From a virus, in IMG/VR virus record IMGVR_UViG_3300007234_000137, positions 1 to 21,170 of that record: a DNA stretch of 21,170 bases; one strand, 5' to 3'. Position 1 is the first letter of the stretch. Each line of letters opens with the position of its first letter. The notes under the pieces were generated by a model. It had not been told where the DNA came from. It worked only from the letters and a program-made list of their open reading frames with translations, and made no database searches. Shown here one piece after another: positions 1-6,721 of this stretch. Both the position numbers and the translations under genes were made by a program.

Positions 1-265
1 TGACAATGTTCACCAGGTTAAGGTTTGATCTCACCTGTAGGATGTCCAACATCTTCTTGAATCTCAACACACCCCTTGAAACCAGTCTTGACTGTGCCAG
101 TGTGGTTGGCTGTGTCGCGAAGTCTTCCGCCACGCATGGACTTATCCTTCCACCATTGTCTGTTTCCGTGTCCAGGAAACCTGAGCAGTCGATTGATACT
201 GTGTAGTAAGCACCTTGTGGTTGTGCTGTGACCACTTTATTTGCTATAGGTAATACTGTTGCCAT
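1..265 (-). CDS. Unrecognised late gene, 5' part only (runs off window edge)
   Basis: An open frame of 88 codons begins with ATG at 263-265 and is still open at the window edge, so only the N-terminus (MATVLPIANK...) is present. A Shine-Dalgarno-like AAGGAA lies about 10 nt before the start. A perfect T4-type late promoter box TATAAATA sits just upstream (285-292), which suggests expression with the virion genes. The visible part is soluble, with no signal peptide, and mixes short hydrophobic stretches with Thr, Gln and Asp. I do not recognise the family. A virion or virion-assembly protein is a reasonable guess from the promoter alone. Confidence 0.75.
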   Translation of the reverse strand, partial: MATVLPIANKVVTAQPQGAYYTVSIDCSGFLDTETDNGGRISPCVAEDFATQPTTLAQSRLVSRGVLRFKKMLDILQVRSNLNLVNIV

Positions 266-284
266 TTGTTAAATTCCTTTGCTG

Positions 285-292
285 TATTTATA
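285..292 (-). promoter_or_regulatory. T4-type late promoter box
   Basis: On the minus strand this reads TATAAATA, the core of the T4 late promoter recognised by the phage sigma factor gp55. It lies 19 nt before the ATG at 265, leaving room for a leader of about 13 nt that contains AAGGAA. A second related box (AATAAATA) lies slightly further upstream, close to 300. Confidence 0.65.
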
Positions 293-302
293 CATGAAGT
301 AT

Positions 303-767
303 TTATTTTAGGAATACCCAACCACTTCCTAAACGACTACAGGCATTGTTTGTAAAGTGTCTACTATAATTTCGAACCTGTATAAATGCTTGATAGACCC
401 TACAAACACGTGTGCTAGTGGGATATGAATATATAACTCTCACTTTGCCATTTATTGGGTTTTTTTTGCTATACCAGTGTACTATCTTGCCGTCTTCTAA
501 GTTGTTTAATGCAAAATAGACTGCTTCTTTGTGCTGAGATTTTTCTTCATCATTAAGGCTGAATTTCATATATTGAATGGTGCTCCACAGCATTCCGGGG
601 GCGGTTGATGTAAATTCATCACCCAACCTCTCAGACATAGGTATGAAATTACCTTTTGTTTCTGCAAGGTAATCTTTGTTCGCAGAAGTAGAACATCCTA
701 CTAAAAATATGCTAATCGATATTATGATAACCCGGAACAATCTCGTATCCTCCATCCAACCTTTCAC
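303..767 (-). CDS. Lipoprotein with 17-kDa-surface-antigen-like C-terminal domain
   Basis: The 154-residue product has a signal peptide with a hydrophobic core at about residues 11-21 and a lipobox LVGC (Cys25), so it should be lipidated and exported. The C-terminal half holds the pattern CRVYQ...ACSRLGSGWVF, which resembles the end of the rickettsial 17-kDa antigen family (CREY...ACRQPDGSW). The start is GTG at 767, chosen because AAGGAG lies 8 nt before it. An ATG at 755 is the alternative. The gene overlaps the 3' end of the preceding gene by 56 nt, and that gene carries a related C-terminal pattern, so the two may form a pair. The role is unknown; an outer-membrane or periplasmic action on the host is inferred from export alone. 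Confidence 0.8.
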   Translation of the reverse strand: MKGWMEDTRLFRVIIISISIFLVGCSTSANKDYLAETKGNFIPMSERLGDEFTSTAPGMLWSTIQYMKFSLNDEEKSQHKEAVYFALNNLEDGKIVHWYSKKNPINGKVRVIYSYPTSTRVCRVYQAFIQVRNYSRHFTNNACSRLGSGWVFLK

Positions 768-1053
768 AGGCTATACTCCTTGTATTGACAATTTTTCCAT
801 TCAATCTCATTTTCCAATTGTAAATTCCACAACTTTTCGCAATGCCCATGCCGTGCAAGAAATCTTTAACACCGTCTTCACACACAACTTTTTCTATGGT
901 CTTTGTGTCGATAACATTACCTGAAGCATCTTTGGTGATCACCGTTTCTGTTTTGATTGTACAGTACTGATCTGACCAAGGGCCTCCTGCTTGTACCATG
1001 GAAATATTTACTACTGCAAACAGTAGAAAGGTTAGTACAATTAACAATCTCAT
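712..1053 (-). CDS. Secreted small protein with related C-terminal Cys motif
   Basis: The 113-residue product starts with a clear cleavable signal peptide (MRLLIVLTFLLFAVV..., likely cut after Ala22, before GGPW) and has no lipobox. The mature part contains four cysteines and a C-terminal pattern CGIYNWK...ACERLDGGYEIV. This matches in outline the end of the lipoprotein encoded next (303-767) and the 17-kDa antigen family. The ATG at 1053 is preceded by AAAGG at good spacing and follows the stop of the LPP20-like gene by one base. The product should be periplasmic or surface exposed. The exact role is unknown. Confidence 0.78.
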   Translation of the reverse strand: MRLLIVLTFLLFAVVNISMVQAGGPWSDQYCTIKTETVITKDASGNVIDTKTIEKVVCEDGVKDFLHGMGIAKSCGIYNWKMRLNGKIVNTRSIACERLDGGYEIVPGYHNID

Positions 1054-1054
1054 A

Positions 1055-1615
1055 TTAACCTTTCTTGAGAATCGATCTTGCTGTACTTTCTATTTCATTA
1101 GACTCAATTTTTTGAGATGAAATTTTTCGAGACAATATGTCTGCCTTAATCTTCTCAACGTCTTTCTTGTCCATCTCAATCAACACATAGGCTCTGTAAC
1201 TCTTTACACCTGTTGTATATATTTCACTCTTGGTAACAATGTAGTTTCCCACCATTGTATCTGTGATCATATTCACCACGGCATCTTGAGATCCTGCTTG
1301 AACATTTAAGTTCTCATTATTACCTGCTTCATTTTTTGTGATAGTGGTTCTGTTGTTCATTTCGCCATTGATTCTATCAGCCAGTTTTGCCTTGGCAAGT
1401 AATACTGATTTCTTAACTGCTAGTTCTAGGTCGGGAGACACAGCCGAAGCCGCCTCTTGATATTTGAACCAGGTTTCCCTATCGTATTCCACATACCATT
1501 TGGGAGTTTTGTTTACTACTCCGTTCTTGGATTGATCTGGTTTGATTGAATAGGTGCTACAATTGGCAACCAACATACCTAACAAGATCACTAGAACGAT
1601 GTTTAGTTTTTTCAT
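1055..1615 (-). CDS. LPP20-like lipoprotein
   Basis: The 186-residue product has a lipoprotein signal with lipobox VANC (Cys19). The mature region reads as an LPP20-type domain: TPKWYVEYDRE near the start, a helix rich in AxAKAKLAD (about residues 70-85), and a beta strand ending SYRAYVLIEMDKKDVEKI. LPP20-family proteins are bacterial outer-membrane lipoproteins of poorly defined function, also found beside envelope secretion genes. The start ATG is preceded by GAGAGGAAC. It lies between a 54-residue secreted or membrane peptide gene and the two 17-kDa-antigen-like genes, so these four genes probably form one envelope-directed transcription unit. Family assignment is from sequence pattern only. 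Confidence 0.78.
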   Translation of the reverse strand: MKKLNIVLVILLGMLVANCSTYSIKPDQSKNGVVNKTPKWYVEYDRETWFKYQEAASAVSPDLELAVKKSVLLAKAKLADRINGEMNNRTTITKNEAGNNENLNVQAGSQDAVVNMITDTMVGNYIVTKSEIYTTGVKSYRAYVLIEMDKKDVEKIKADILSRKISSQKIESNEIESTARSILKKG

Positions 1616-1625
1616 TTGTTCCTCT

Positions 1626-1790
1626 CTATTTTTTCAATCTATCTATCAGACTCGAAAGAGAGTCTAATATGTTTCTGAACATATCAGAAACAGCCGACAA
1701 ATTAAAATCGTTTGTGAATTGTTCATATCCAGCACCTATCATGGGATAGACTGCCAGGAATATACAAATCAATATTATAAATTTAATCAT
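1626..1790 (-). CDS. 54-residue secreted or membrane peptide
   Basis: A short frame from ATG (1788-1790) to TAG (1626-1628) encodes 54 residues. It has an N-terminal hydrophobic segment (IKFIILICIFLAVYPMIGA), then a polar, probably helical tail rich in Ser, Leu and Asp that ends LIDRLKK. It could be a cleaved signal peptide with an amphipathic helix, or a single-span membrane peptide. No Shine-Dalgarno sequence is visible. Instead, a promoter-like pair has its -10 box six bases before the ATG, so the message is probably leaderless. It is the first gene of the envelope lipoprotein group. Its size and layout would also suit a holin-like or spanin-like factor, but nothing specific supports this. 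Confidence 0.68.
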   Translation of the reverse strand: MIKFIILICIFLAVYPMIGAGYEQFTNDFNLSAVSDMFRNILDSLSSLIDRLKK

Positions 1791-1796
1791 ATTATA

Positions 1797-1824
1797 ATTG
1801 TAACATGTCTACCAAATTCGTCAA
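1797..1824 (-). promoter_or_regulatory. Sigma70-like promoter of the envelope gene group
   Basis: TTGACG (1819-1824) and TACAAT (1797-1802) are separated by 16 bp. The start codon of the 54-residue gene begins six bases after the -10 box, so transcription should start at or next to the ATG. The spacing matches the other promoters in this window. Confidence 0.55.
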
Positions 1825-1863
1825 CCTAGTTGATCTGTCTTAAAATTATTATTTTTCAATGGT

Positions 1864-2148
1864 TTATACCCCCATGAAATGTTTTAATAATCCCAAACTC
1901 AGTAAAGCAACACCAATGCTGTTGAGCACAATCAATGCTCTATCATGCCAGAGATATCCTACCCACAACCAACCTGCGACTCCTATCAATTGTATCGATA
2001 TGTTCCATGGAAATAAATTAATCGAGTGTAGTAACCAACCCATTATGACGAAGAAAACAGATACCCATTTCACATACCAACTAAGGTCATGTAGTGGTGT
2101 AACCTTTTTATATATTTTCTTACTATCTAGGTCTTTATGTTTTTGCAC
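1864..2148 (-). CDS. Small multi-span membrane protein (DUF6552-like)
   Basis: The 94-residue product has a charged N-terminus (about 25 residues) and then three hydrophobic segments at about residues 27-46, 50-67 and 70-90. They include the stretches WYVKWVSVFFVIMGWLL and GVAGWLWVGYLWHDRALIV. The layout resembles small membrane proteins common in marine phages, which I believe are filed as DUF6552; this name is from memory. The start is GTG, sharing one base with the upstream stop (TAGTG), with a strong GAGGAGGAAC before it. The next Met is internal, so GTG is the only sensible start. No function is established. Confidence 0.75.
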   Translation of the reverse strand: MQKHKDLDSKKIYKKVTPLHDLSWYVKWVSVFFVIMGWLLHSINLFPWNISIQLIGVAGWLWVGYLWHDRALIVLNSIGVALLSLGLLKHFMGV

Positions 2149-2513
2149 TAGTTCCTCCTCATCTGTGAAATTTCTGTAGCCTTATTTCTACCATCCTCGT
2201 TGTCGTCGGCAAAGACCGGGACTTGATTGCTTTTGTGCATGGTTGCTATACCAATTAGTTTTCTCTCTCCGGAATATGTCTGGGGTTCCATCCTGCCTTT
2301 TACAGCAACAGGTATCTTGTCGCCACATGGAACACCAGTCCTGTCCACCAAAGGTTCAATAACCAATGTCTCGGATCTATCCCTGGGTTTGATTTTATCT
2401 AATCCTTTTGATTCTAGCCATTCCTTGTGTTCTCTTCTTGCCTTCCGCAAAGATTCTGTGTTAGGCAATCGAATGCGTATTCTTTTTTTCTGTGGCACTT
2501 GTATGAAACCCAT
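2148..2513 (-). CDS. Unrecognised basic 121-residue protein
   Basis: The product has a strongly basic N-terminal third (KKRIRIRLP, RKARREHKEWLESKG) and a C-terminal part with GIATMHKSNQVPVF followed by an Asp/Glu-rich turn. No signal peptide or membrane span is present. A nucleic-acid-binding role is possible from charge alone; I do not recognise a family with certainty. The ATG lies five bases after a TATAAT box and has no Shine-Dalgarno sequence, implying a leaderless message. It overlaps the following membrane-protein gene by one base. Confidence 0.7.
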   Translation of the reverse strand: MGFIQVPQKKRIRIRLPNTESLRKARREHKEWLESKGLDKIKPRDRSETLVIEPLVDRTGVPCGDKIPVAVKGRMEPQTYSGERKLIGIATMHKSNQVPVFADDNEDGRNKATEISQMRRN

Positions 2514-2518
2514 TCTGT

Positions 2519-2546
2519 ATTATACTTGATTTTGTGTTAAAGTCAA
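2519..2546 (-). promoter_or_regulatory. Sigma70-like promoter, leaderless type
   Basis: TTGACT (2541-2546) and a perfect TATAAT (2519-2524) are separated by 16 bp. Only ACAGA lies between the -10 box and the ATG at 2513, so the predicted transcription start falls at the start codon. Confidence 0.65.
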
Positions 2547-2547
2547 A

Positions 2548-3207
2548 CTATGGTAAATTATGTTCTTTTATTGTGTTTAGAATAATTGACGTATATTCTA
2601 CGTTGATGCTCCAGGCCTTTATACCGTTTAGCAATTTCTCGTAATTCCAATTACGAGCACTGTACATCTGATTATCCCTCTCGGTACGGAACTCCTTGTA
2701 GGCAGGATGAGTATTCAATATACGAATCATATCTGAAACAGACTCACACTTGTGCGTGTATTTCTTCACACCAAAACGAGCATTGGGTATTCCCAACGGT
2801 TTCATATGCGGCTGTTTCATATTCCAGGTTCTCACACCAAACAGGGCATTGCCCTCCTGTGCGAAACGAGATGTGCCATAGTTGGACTCCACAATGGCCA
2901 TGGCCACTATTATGGACACCGGAACCCTCTCCGATGGATCGACCATCAGGTTGAGATAGGATACACATTTCTGCGTGGCGAATACGAAACTCTTTGAATC
3001 ATTGTAATGGAATTCAGGTTGATGGAAGCCATACAGTTTGGCCTTCTCTATCATTTGATTCTCTGTGACCCTTATGATCTTCCTCTCGACGAAACGATTG
3101 GGAGAGAATGATCCATACACATAGGCGAGCAATACAATGCTTATCCAAGCCAGCCATATAATGATGGTTCTTTTGATTTTTGGTTCCAACTTGGGTAATC
3201 TGAACAT
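2548..3207 (-). CDS. Membrane-anchored Bax-like glucosaminidase, candidate endolysin
   Basis: The 219-residue product has a basic N-terminus, one membrane segment at about residues 14-31 (IIIWLAWISIVLLAYVYG), and then a domain resembling the Bax/FlgJ group of N-acetylglucosaminidases. The stretch VPVSIIVAMAIVESNYGTSR holds the expected catalytic Glu (E107) and continues RFAQEGNALFGV, as in Bax. RILNTHPAYKEFR (about residues 163-175) also matches the family. The enzyme would cleave peptidoglycan glycan strands from the periplasmic side. An uncleaved N-terminal anchor is the pattern of signal-arrest endolysins, so host lysis is the likely role. A virion-associated or envelope-remodelling role is possible. 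ATG at 3207 has AAGGAG at suitable distance. Confidence 0.85.
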   Translation of the reverse strand: MFRLPKLEPKIKRTIIIWLAWISIVLLAYVYGSFSPNRFVERKIIRVTENQMIEKAKLYGFHQPEFHYNDSKSFVFATQKCVSYLNLMVDPSERVPVSIIVAMAIVESNYGTSRFAQEGNALFGVRTWNMKQPHMKPLGIPNARFGVKKYTHKCESVSDMIRILNTHPAYKEFRTERDNQMYSARNWNYEKLLNGIKAWSINVEYTSIILNTIKEHNLP

Positions 3208-3251
3208 TCGCTTACTCCTTGCTATTTTCGTCGTCCCTTGAATATTGTAGT

Positions 3252-3275
3252 TATGGTGCCCCGAAGGACACCATA
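3252..3275 (-). terminator. Stable UUCG-tetraloop hairpin after the 117-residue gene
   Basis: On the minus strand a ten-base-pair stem (TATGGTGTCC with GGGCACCATA, one G.U pair) is capped by a C(UUCG)G tetraloop. It begins five bases after the stop codon at 3280-3282. No run of T follows, so it may be an mRNA 3'-end stabiliser, a processing site or a weak terminator rather than a full intrinsic terminator. Confidence 0.6.
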
Positions 3276-3279
3276 GAAA

Positions 3280-3633
3280 TTAGATGGCTACTTTCGCGGC
3301 CTCTGTTTTTTGTGCAGGAGCAGTTGATAGGCTCTCTTGATATAGGGCCTCTGCTTTGGACATATAGTTGTTCCAATCTGCCTTGGACAGACCTGTGAAT
3401 CTTGTGATGTTGCCATCGGCAAGAATCTTGTAAGAACCAGCAAGTTTGTGAGAACCGTCCGGTTGGTACTTGTGTACTACACCCGTAGCCCTACCGTCCG
3501 CATTTTCTCTGCCTGGAATCATCATATACTTTCCAGACTTGCCGTTCCATGTTGTGTCAGTTTGTGTATCGGATTTGCATCTTTCGATCACTTGGTCCAA
3601 TACCAACTGTGCTTTTGCTGAACATTTATACAT
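3280..3633 (-). CDS. Unrecognised 117-residue cytoplasmic protein
   Basis: The product begins MYKCSAKAQLVLDQVIERC and continues with a Thr/Gly/Asp-rich middle that looks beta-structured (residues 26-80: GKYMMIPGREN, GVVHKYQPDGSHKLAGSYKILADG). It ends in an Ala-rich helix. No signal peptide or span is seen. It has its own perfect consensus promoter and a good ribosome site (GGAG eight bases before ATG), and a UUCG hairpin follows it. It therefore appears to be a single-gene transcription unit expressed strongly by the host RNA polymerase, as early phage genes often are. I do not recognise a family. Confidence 0.75.
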   Translation of the reverse strand: MYKCSAKAQLVLDQVIERCKSDTQTDTTWNGKSGKYMMIPGRENADGRATGVVHKYQPDGSHKLAGSYKILADGNITRFTGLSKADWNNYMSKAEALYQESLSTAPAQKTEAAKVAI

Positions 3634-3657
3634 ATTTGTTTCTCCTAAGTTACCATT

Positions 3658-3685
3658 ATTATAGCAGAAGATGGTAAACTGTCAA
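3658..3685 (-). promoter_or_regulatory. Perfect consensus sigma70 promoter
   Basis: TTGACA (3680-3685) and TATAAT (3658-3663) are separated by 16 bp. The ATG of the 117-residue gene is 24 nt after the -10 box, with GGAG in between. This is a conventional leadered promoter, unlike several others in the window. Confidence 0.8.
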
Positions 3686-3704
3686 CCACCTATAAGTTGT
3701 TGAT

Positions 3705-3851
3705 TTAATTGAGTTTTTTGCGCCATTTTTTGGCAATTTTGTCTCTGACCTTTTTCCAATAACTGATTCCCCATGGGGAATTGTTTTCTTCACATGCCTT
3801 TATCATTTTTTCGGCATTGTTTAAAAGTCTATATACCGTCTGTGGTGACAT
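3705..3851 (-). CDS. 48-residue basic protein
   Basis: ATG (3849-3851) to TAA (3705-3707) encodes 48 residues beginning MSPQTVYRLLNNAEKMIKAC and ending in a strongly basic helix (WKKVRDKIAKKWRKKLN). It overlaps the 3' end of the preceding gene by 23 nt, and the promoter of the next gene follows immediately. The basic C-terminus suggests nucleic-acid or protein binding. The family is not recognised. Tight packing and a plausible amino-acid composition favour a real gene. Confidence 0.55.
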   Translation of the reverse strand: MSPQTVYRLLNNAEKMIKACEENNSPWGISYWKKVRDKIAKKWRKKLN

Positions 3852-4242
3852 TTTCTGCTGTGTTGTTTTGTTTGTTATCTATATTATCATCATTAACTTG
3901 ATCTTCTTTAACCAAGGACGATGGTTGTTGTATGGGTAGTCCTGCCCTGTCAAACCAACGACCATCGGCAGTTTCGTATACATACGATCTAAAATTTTCT
4001 TTGTTCAAACCTTTTACTAAAATTGATCTTTTGTGTATCTTTCCTCGATAGTTGGTATAATTTTTATTAATCAGATAAACTTCTCCACTGAGTCTTTGAT
4101 ATATCCTATCTGCTTCGTTGTTAGAAATAACTATTTCTTTTGGTTGCTTGACTTCTGTCATTTCTGCATTACTATTACCGGCGATATTTTTTAAATTTTC
4201 TAGAATTTTTTTTCTCTTATCGCTGTGTTGTGTATCAGACAT
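3829..4242 (-). CDS. Unrecognised 137-residue charged protein
   Basis: I place the start at ATG 4242 (MSDTQHSDKRKKILENL...). It gives the 8-nt overlap ATGTCTGA with the upstream stop and has GAAGGTG before it. An in-frame ATG at 4260 would add six residues. The centre is probably beta-rich (EVYLINKNYTNYRGKIHKRSILVKGL, with SYVYETADGRWFDRAGLP). Both ends are low-complexity and rich in Asn, Asp and Lys. No signal peptide, span or catalytic motif is evident, and the function is unknown. Confidence 0.7.
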   Translation of the reverse strand: MSDTQHSDKRKKILENLKNIAGNSNAEMTEVKQPKEIVISNNEADRIYQRLSGEVYLINKNYTNYRGKIHKRSILVKGLNKENFRSYVYETADGRWFDRAGLPIQQPSSLVKEDQVNDDNIDNKQNNTAENVTTDGI

Positions 4243-4978
4243 CGTCACCTTCCATGACATAGAACGTTGAACTTTTTCCTGTTGAATCCTCTTCTAGATA
4301 AAAATTGTTGCCATCATAATTGAAACTATTGAATACTTTAAATCCGTCACAATCTTCGTATTCTATAGACATTTTTTTTGTGTCGAATCCTTCCGGACCA
4401 GTCTTGATAAGATCGCCTGTGTACCAACCACCCTTGTTGAAATACTGTCCAAACAGGTAATACTTGTCCTTGCAGGATTCGGAACCCGAGTTGTGTTCCG
4501 CAATACACTTGACTTTGACGCCCAGTTTTTTAAAATCTTTCATATCTATGTTTCTATCCTCCAGGAAGTTATCATCCTCATCTCGCAAAGCGTTACCATC
4601 CTTGTCCGTTTCCGATATGTTCATATACTGTCCATCTGACAACTCCGGTCCTGATGTGTGGCAGATATCTTCATATTCATAGAATTGTTTCGTGAATCTC
4701 GCTTCTTCTGGGATATCCTTGATCGTTTGTTCGTCCGGTCCCCAATCTATCTCGTTGATGTGCTGTGCCAAACCCTCGTCATTGCCTTCCCAATAGGAGA
4801 ACTGTGCCTCGGTAATCTCACCCATGGCTACTTCACCACCATATCTACCAAACTCTACCTTGAAGAATCTTTCCGGAGTCTTTATAGCACGTATTAATTT
4901 CTTTTGTTCCTTAATTTTTTTAGCAGACTTCTTTGGCATATTTTTTGATTTACTTTTTACTTTTTTCTTTTTTTGCAT
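4235..4978 (-). CDS. Unrecognised acidic protein with Lys-rich N-terminus
   Basis: The 247-residue product opens with a very basic tail (MQKKKKVKSKSKN..., about 30 residues) and then becomes strongly acidic. It has many Trp/Tyr/Phe residues and four Cys residues around 107-205 (ICHTSG, VKCIAEH, ESCKDKY, YEDCDGF). Paired cysteines could bind metal, but the spacing matches no motif I know. GGAGAAAA precedes ATG 4978. A downstream Met (MPKKSAKK) at 4939 is an alternative with no ribosome site. The gene overlaps the upstream one by 22 nt and the downstream one by 8 nt. Function unknown. Confidence 0.72.
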   Translation of the reverse strand: MQKKKKVKSKSKNMPKKSAKKIKEQKKLIRAIKTPERFFKVEFGRYGGEVAMGEITEAQFSYWEGNDEGLAQHINEIDWGPDEQTIKDIPEEARFTKQFYEYEDICHTSGPELSDGQYMNISETDKDGNALRDEDDNFLEDRNIDMKDFKKLGVKVKCIAEHNSGSESCKDKYYLFGQYFNKGGWYTGDLIKTGPEGFDTKKMSIEYEDCDGFKVFNSFNYDGNNFYLEEDSTGKSSTFYVMEGDDV

Positions 4979-5190
4979 TTTTTCTCCATCAATATCTGTT
5001 TGGGTGTCCTCGTACCCGGCATTAGTTTTACCAGTCTACAACTGAACAATTTCTTTTTGCCCTTACTCGTTAGTATAACAGGTTGTCCGTTTTCGTCAAT
5101 CTCTATGCCTTTGATTGGTGTTTCCACATTTCGGAATCTGCCCACACTTACCAGATCGCCCACTTGTATATCTACGGTATATTTTTTCAT
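4957..5190 (-). CDS. Small beta-barrel-like protein, 77 residues
   Basis: I choose the ATG at 5190 (MKKYTVDIQVGDLVSVGRFR...), which forms an ATGA overlap with the upstream stop. An ATG at 5208 is also in frame. The pattern VDIQVGDLVSVGRFRNV...PIKGIEIDENGQPVILTSKGKKKLFSCRLVKL is typical of a small SH3-like or KOW-like barrel, with a basic tail rich in Lys and Arg. A role in RNA or protein binding is possible but unproven. It lies between a membrane protein and the acidic 247-residue protein in one transcription unit. Confidence 0.7.
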   Translation of the reverse strand: MKKYTVDIQVGDLVSVGRFRNVETPIKGIEIDENGQPVILTSKGKKKLFSCRLVKLMPGTRTPKQILMEKKCKKRKK

Positions 5191-5435
5191 TGTTGTAACC
5201 AATTCCATACTGCTCTTAATCCTAAAAAGAAATACATCACTTCCATTAGTGTTCGAGGAATGTCTTTGTCTTTAATTCCCATACAAATCCAGATAATACA
5301 AGAACAACAGGCAATAGCCCAACCGATCCATTGAGTGGACACATCGGCACTACTCAAAATGAATATACTGATCATTGCTAATAGGAATCCTATCCATCTC
5401 CAACTGTCTATGTTTTGGTAGTATCTAATTTTCAT
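5187..5435 (-). CDS. 82-residue membrane protein
   Basis: Hydrophobic segments at about residues 13-31 (WIGFLLAMISIFILSSADV), 35-52 (QWIGWAIACCSCIIWICMG) and 63-79 suggest two or three membrane spans. The loop GIKDKDIPRTLME lies between the second and third. The start shares bases with the ligase stop (TAATG), so it is translationally coupled to the ligase gene. I do not recognise a function. A small PnuC-like or holin-like role is conceivable but has no motif behind it. Confidence 0.7.
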   Translation of the reverse strand: MKIRYYQNIDSWRWIGFLLAMISIFILSSADVSTQWIGWAIACCSCIIWICMGIKDKDIPRTLMEVMYFFLGLRAVWNWLQQ

Positions 5436-6721
5436 TATAATTTTTCCCCGGGTTCAAACCCTCTAAATCGTAAAAATCTTGGAAACCTCAGGCTGTATTC
5501 ATCTGTTGTATCCTGGTTCTGTGTTATGGCATCTGCCCTAACTTCCACAATTCTACCAATGAGATCATCTTTGTGTTTCCAAAACATATCTCTATCTGAG
5601 TCGGTAAGTCCTGATCCAACGTTGGTCTTGATAAACTTGTCCATGTCTGTTCCTTCTACTATCAGGGCACCTAGTTTGCCCACATTTCTTCCTGTGCCTT
5701 CTTCGACTGCTTTAACTGTAAGAGAAACTTCTATAAAAGGCTTTACTTTTAACCAAAGAGTAGATCTCTTACATTCATAAATTCCGTTTGTAGGCTTGAC
5801 CATTATGCCTTCGAACCCCCTGTCTATACACATCTTGTTGTAGTCTGCGAACTGTTTCTGTCCATCGTCGTCACTTAAATTTATTTTAACGTATTCGACT
5901 CTCGAAATATTTGGTCCAAAATTGTAATTGTCTAACCATTTCTTTCTTTCAGAAATTGGATCAACACAACTACCGTCCATGAAATTATAAAGTGGCATAC
6001 AGTCAAAAATATTGAGAACAGCATCATCTGTCTTTGCTCCACCTTTCCTATGGATCTCTCTCATCAATGTCTGGAAGTCATCACTCATGACCTCTCCATC
6101 GAATACCATCGATTCCGACATTTGGTCAAGCATCTCATCAAACTGTTGTAGTATTTTAGGAAAGTTATTCAATTCCTTGCCGTTCCTTGAGTACATTCTT
6201 ACCTCGTCCTTGTCCACGTCACAGATGGTAATCACCCTAACCCCGTCGAGTTTAGGTTCAACATACACCTCGCCCGTCATTTTCTTGTCGTGCTTTTTGG
6301 AATCATCTGCCAACATGCACTCGAACACGGGTACCTTTATGGTGCTGTGTTTATTGACGGTCTTGTGTGTGACACCACATCTCAGATCCTTTATCAGGAT
6401 CCTCCTGTACCAATCGTTCCATTCTTCCATGTTGGACCTATCACACAAATCTTGAATCATGTCTCGCATTTCGTTTCCTGTGAGAGTTCTATCTTCCAAT
6501 CTTCTCAAAACATCATCGAATTCAGTCTGTGTGATGCCCGTACCATCCTTTTTAGATAACGGCACTTTTTGTACACCGAATGTCCTGAAACCGTCCAATG
6601 CCGCTCCGATGCCATTAAAGAATCTAATGTTTTCGGCATCTGACTCCCTGCTGATTATTGCTTCTTTCTTTAATCTCGAATTGTCGGATTCAAGTTCTTG
6701 TATTATTTTCCATGGTTTCAT
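5435..6721 (-). CDS. ATP-dependent DNA ligase
   Basis: The product (428 residues from ATG 6721) seals nicks in duplex DNA through an enzyme-AMP intermediate and probably joins Okazaki fragments in phage replication. Nucleotidyltransferase motifs are in order: motif I EPKLDGVR with the AMP-accepting Lys157, motif III VFDGE (206-210), motif IV EGIMVK (304-309) and motif V WLKVKP (323-328). An OB-fold-like region follows from about residue 330 (VSLTVKAVEEGTGRNVGKLGAL, RIVEVRADAI). I prefer 6721 because it gives an ATGA overlap with the upstream stop and has TTAGGAG before it. An upstream in-frame start at 6763 would overlap more. Length and layout suit T4/T7-type phage ligases. Confidence 0.93.
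   Translation of the reverse strand: MKPWKIIQELESDNSRLKKEAIISRESDAENIRFFNGIGAALDGFRTFGVQKVPLSKKDGTGITQTEFDDVLRRLEDRTLTGNEMRDMIQDLCDRSNMEEWNDWYRRILIKDLRCGVTHKTVNKHSTIKVPVFECMLADDSKKHDKKMTGEVYVEPKLDGVRVITICDVDKDEVRMYSRNGKELNNFPKILQQFDEMLDQMSESMVFDGEVMSDDFQTLMREIHRKGGAKTDDAVLNIFDCMPLYNFMDGSCVDPISERKKWLDNYNFGPNISRVEYVKINLSDDDGQKQFADYNKMCIDRGFEGIMVKPTNGIYECKRSTLWLKVKPFIEVSLTVKAVEEGTGRNVGKLGALIVEGTDMDKFIKTNVGSGLTDSDRDMFWKHKDDLIGRIVEVRADAITQNQDTTDEYSLRFPRFLRFRGFEPGEKL

Noticed and set aside
784-830. Plus-strand TTGACA promoter candidate
   Set aside because: It is inside a minus-strand secreted-protein gene, lacks a proper -10 box, and leads into no plausible plus-strand gene.
4957-4978. Frameshift suspected where the 77- and 247-residue genes overlap in a run of A and G
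   Set aside because: The overlap is only 22 nt. The second gene has its own GGAGAAAA ribosome site, and the first ends in a natural Lys-rich tail.
4464-5334. Several overlapping plus-strand open frames of 70-100 codons
   Set aside because: They are shadows of minus-strand genes with good ribosome sites and coupling, and their products look like random low-complexity text.
5447-5465. GGGTTCAAACCC-like T-arm resemblance
   Set aside because: It lies inside the 3' end of the DNA ligase coding sequence, with no acceptor or anticodon arms around it.
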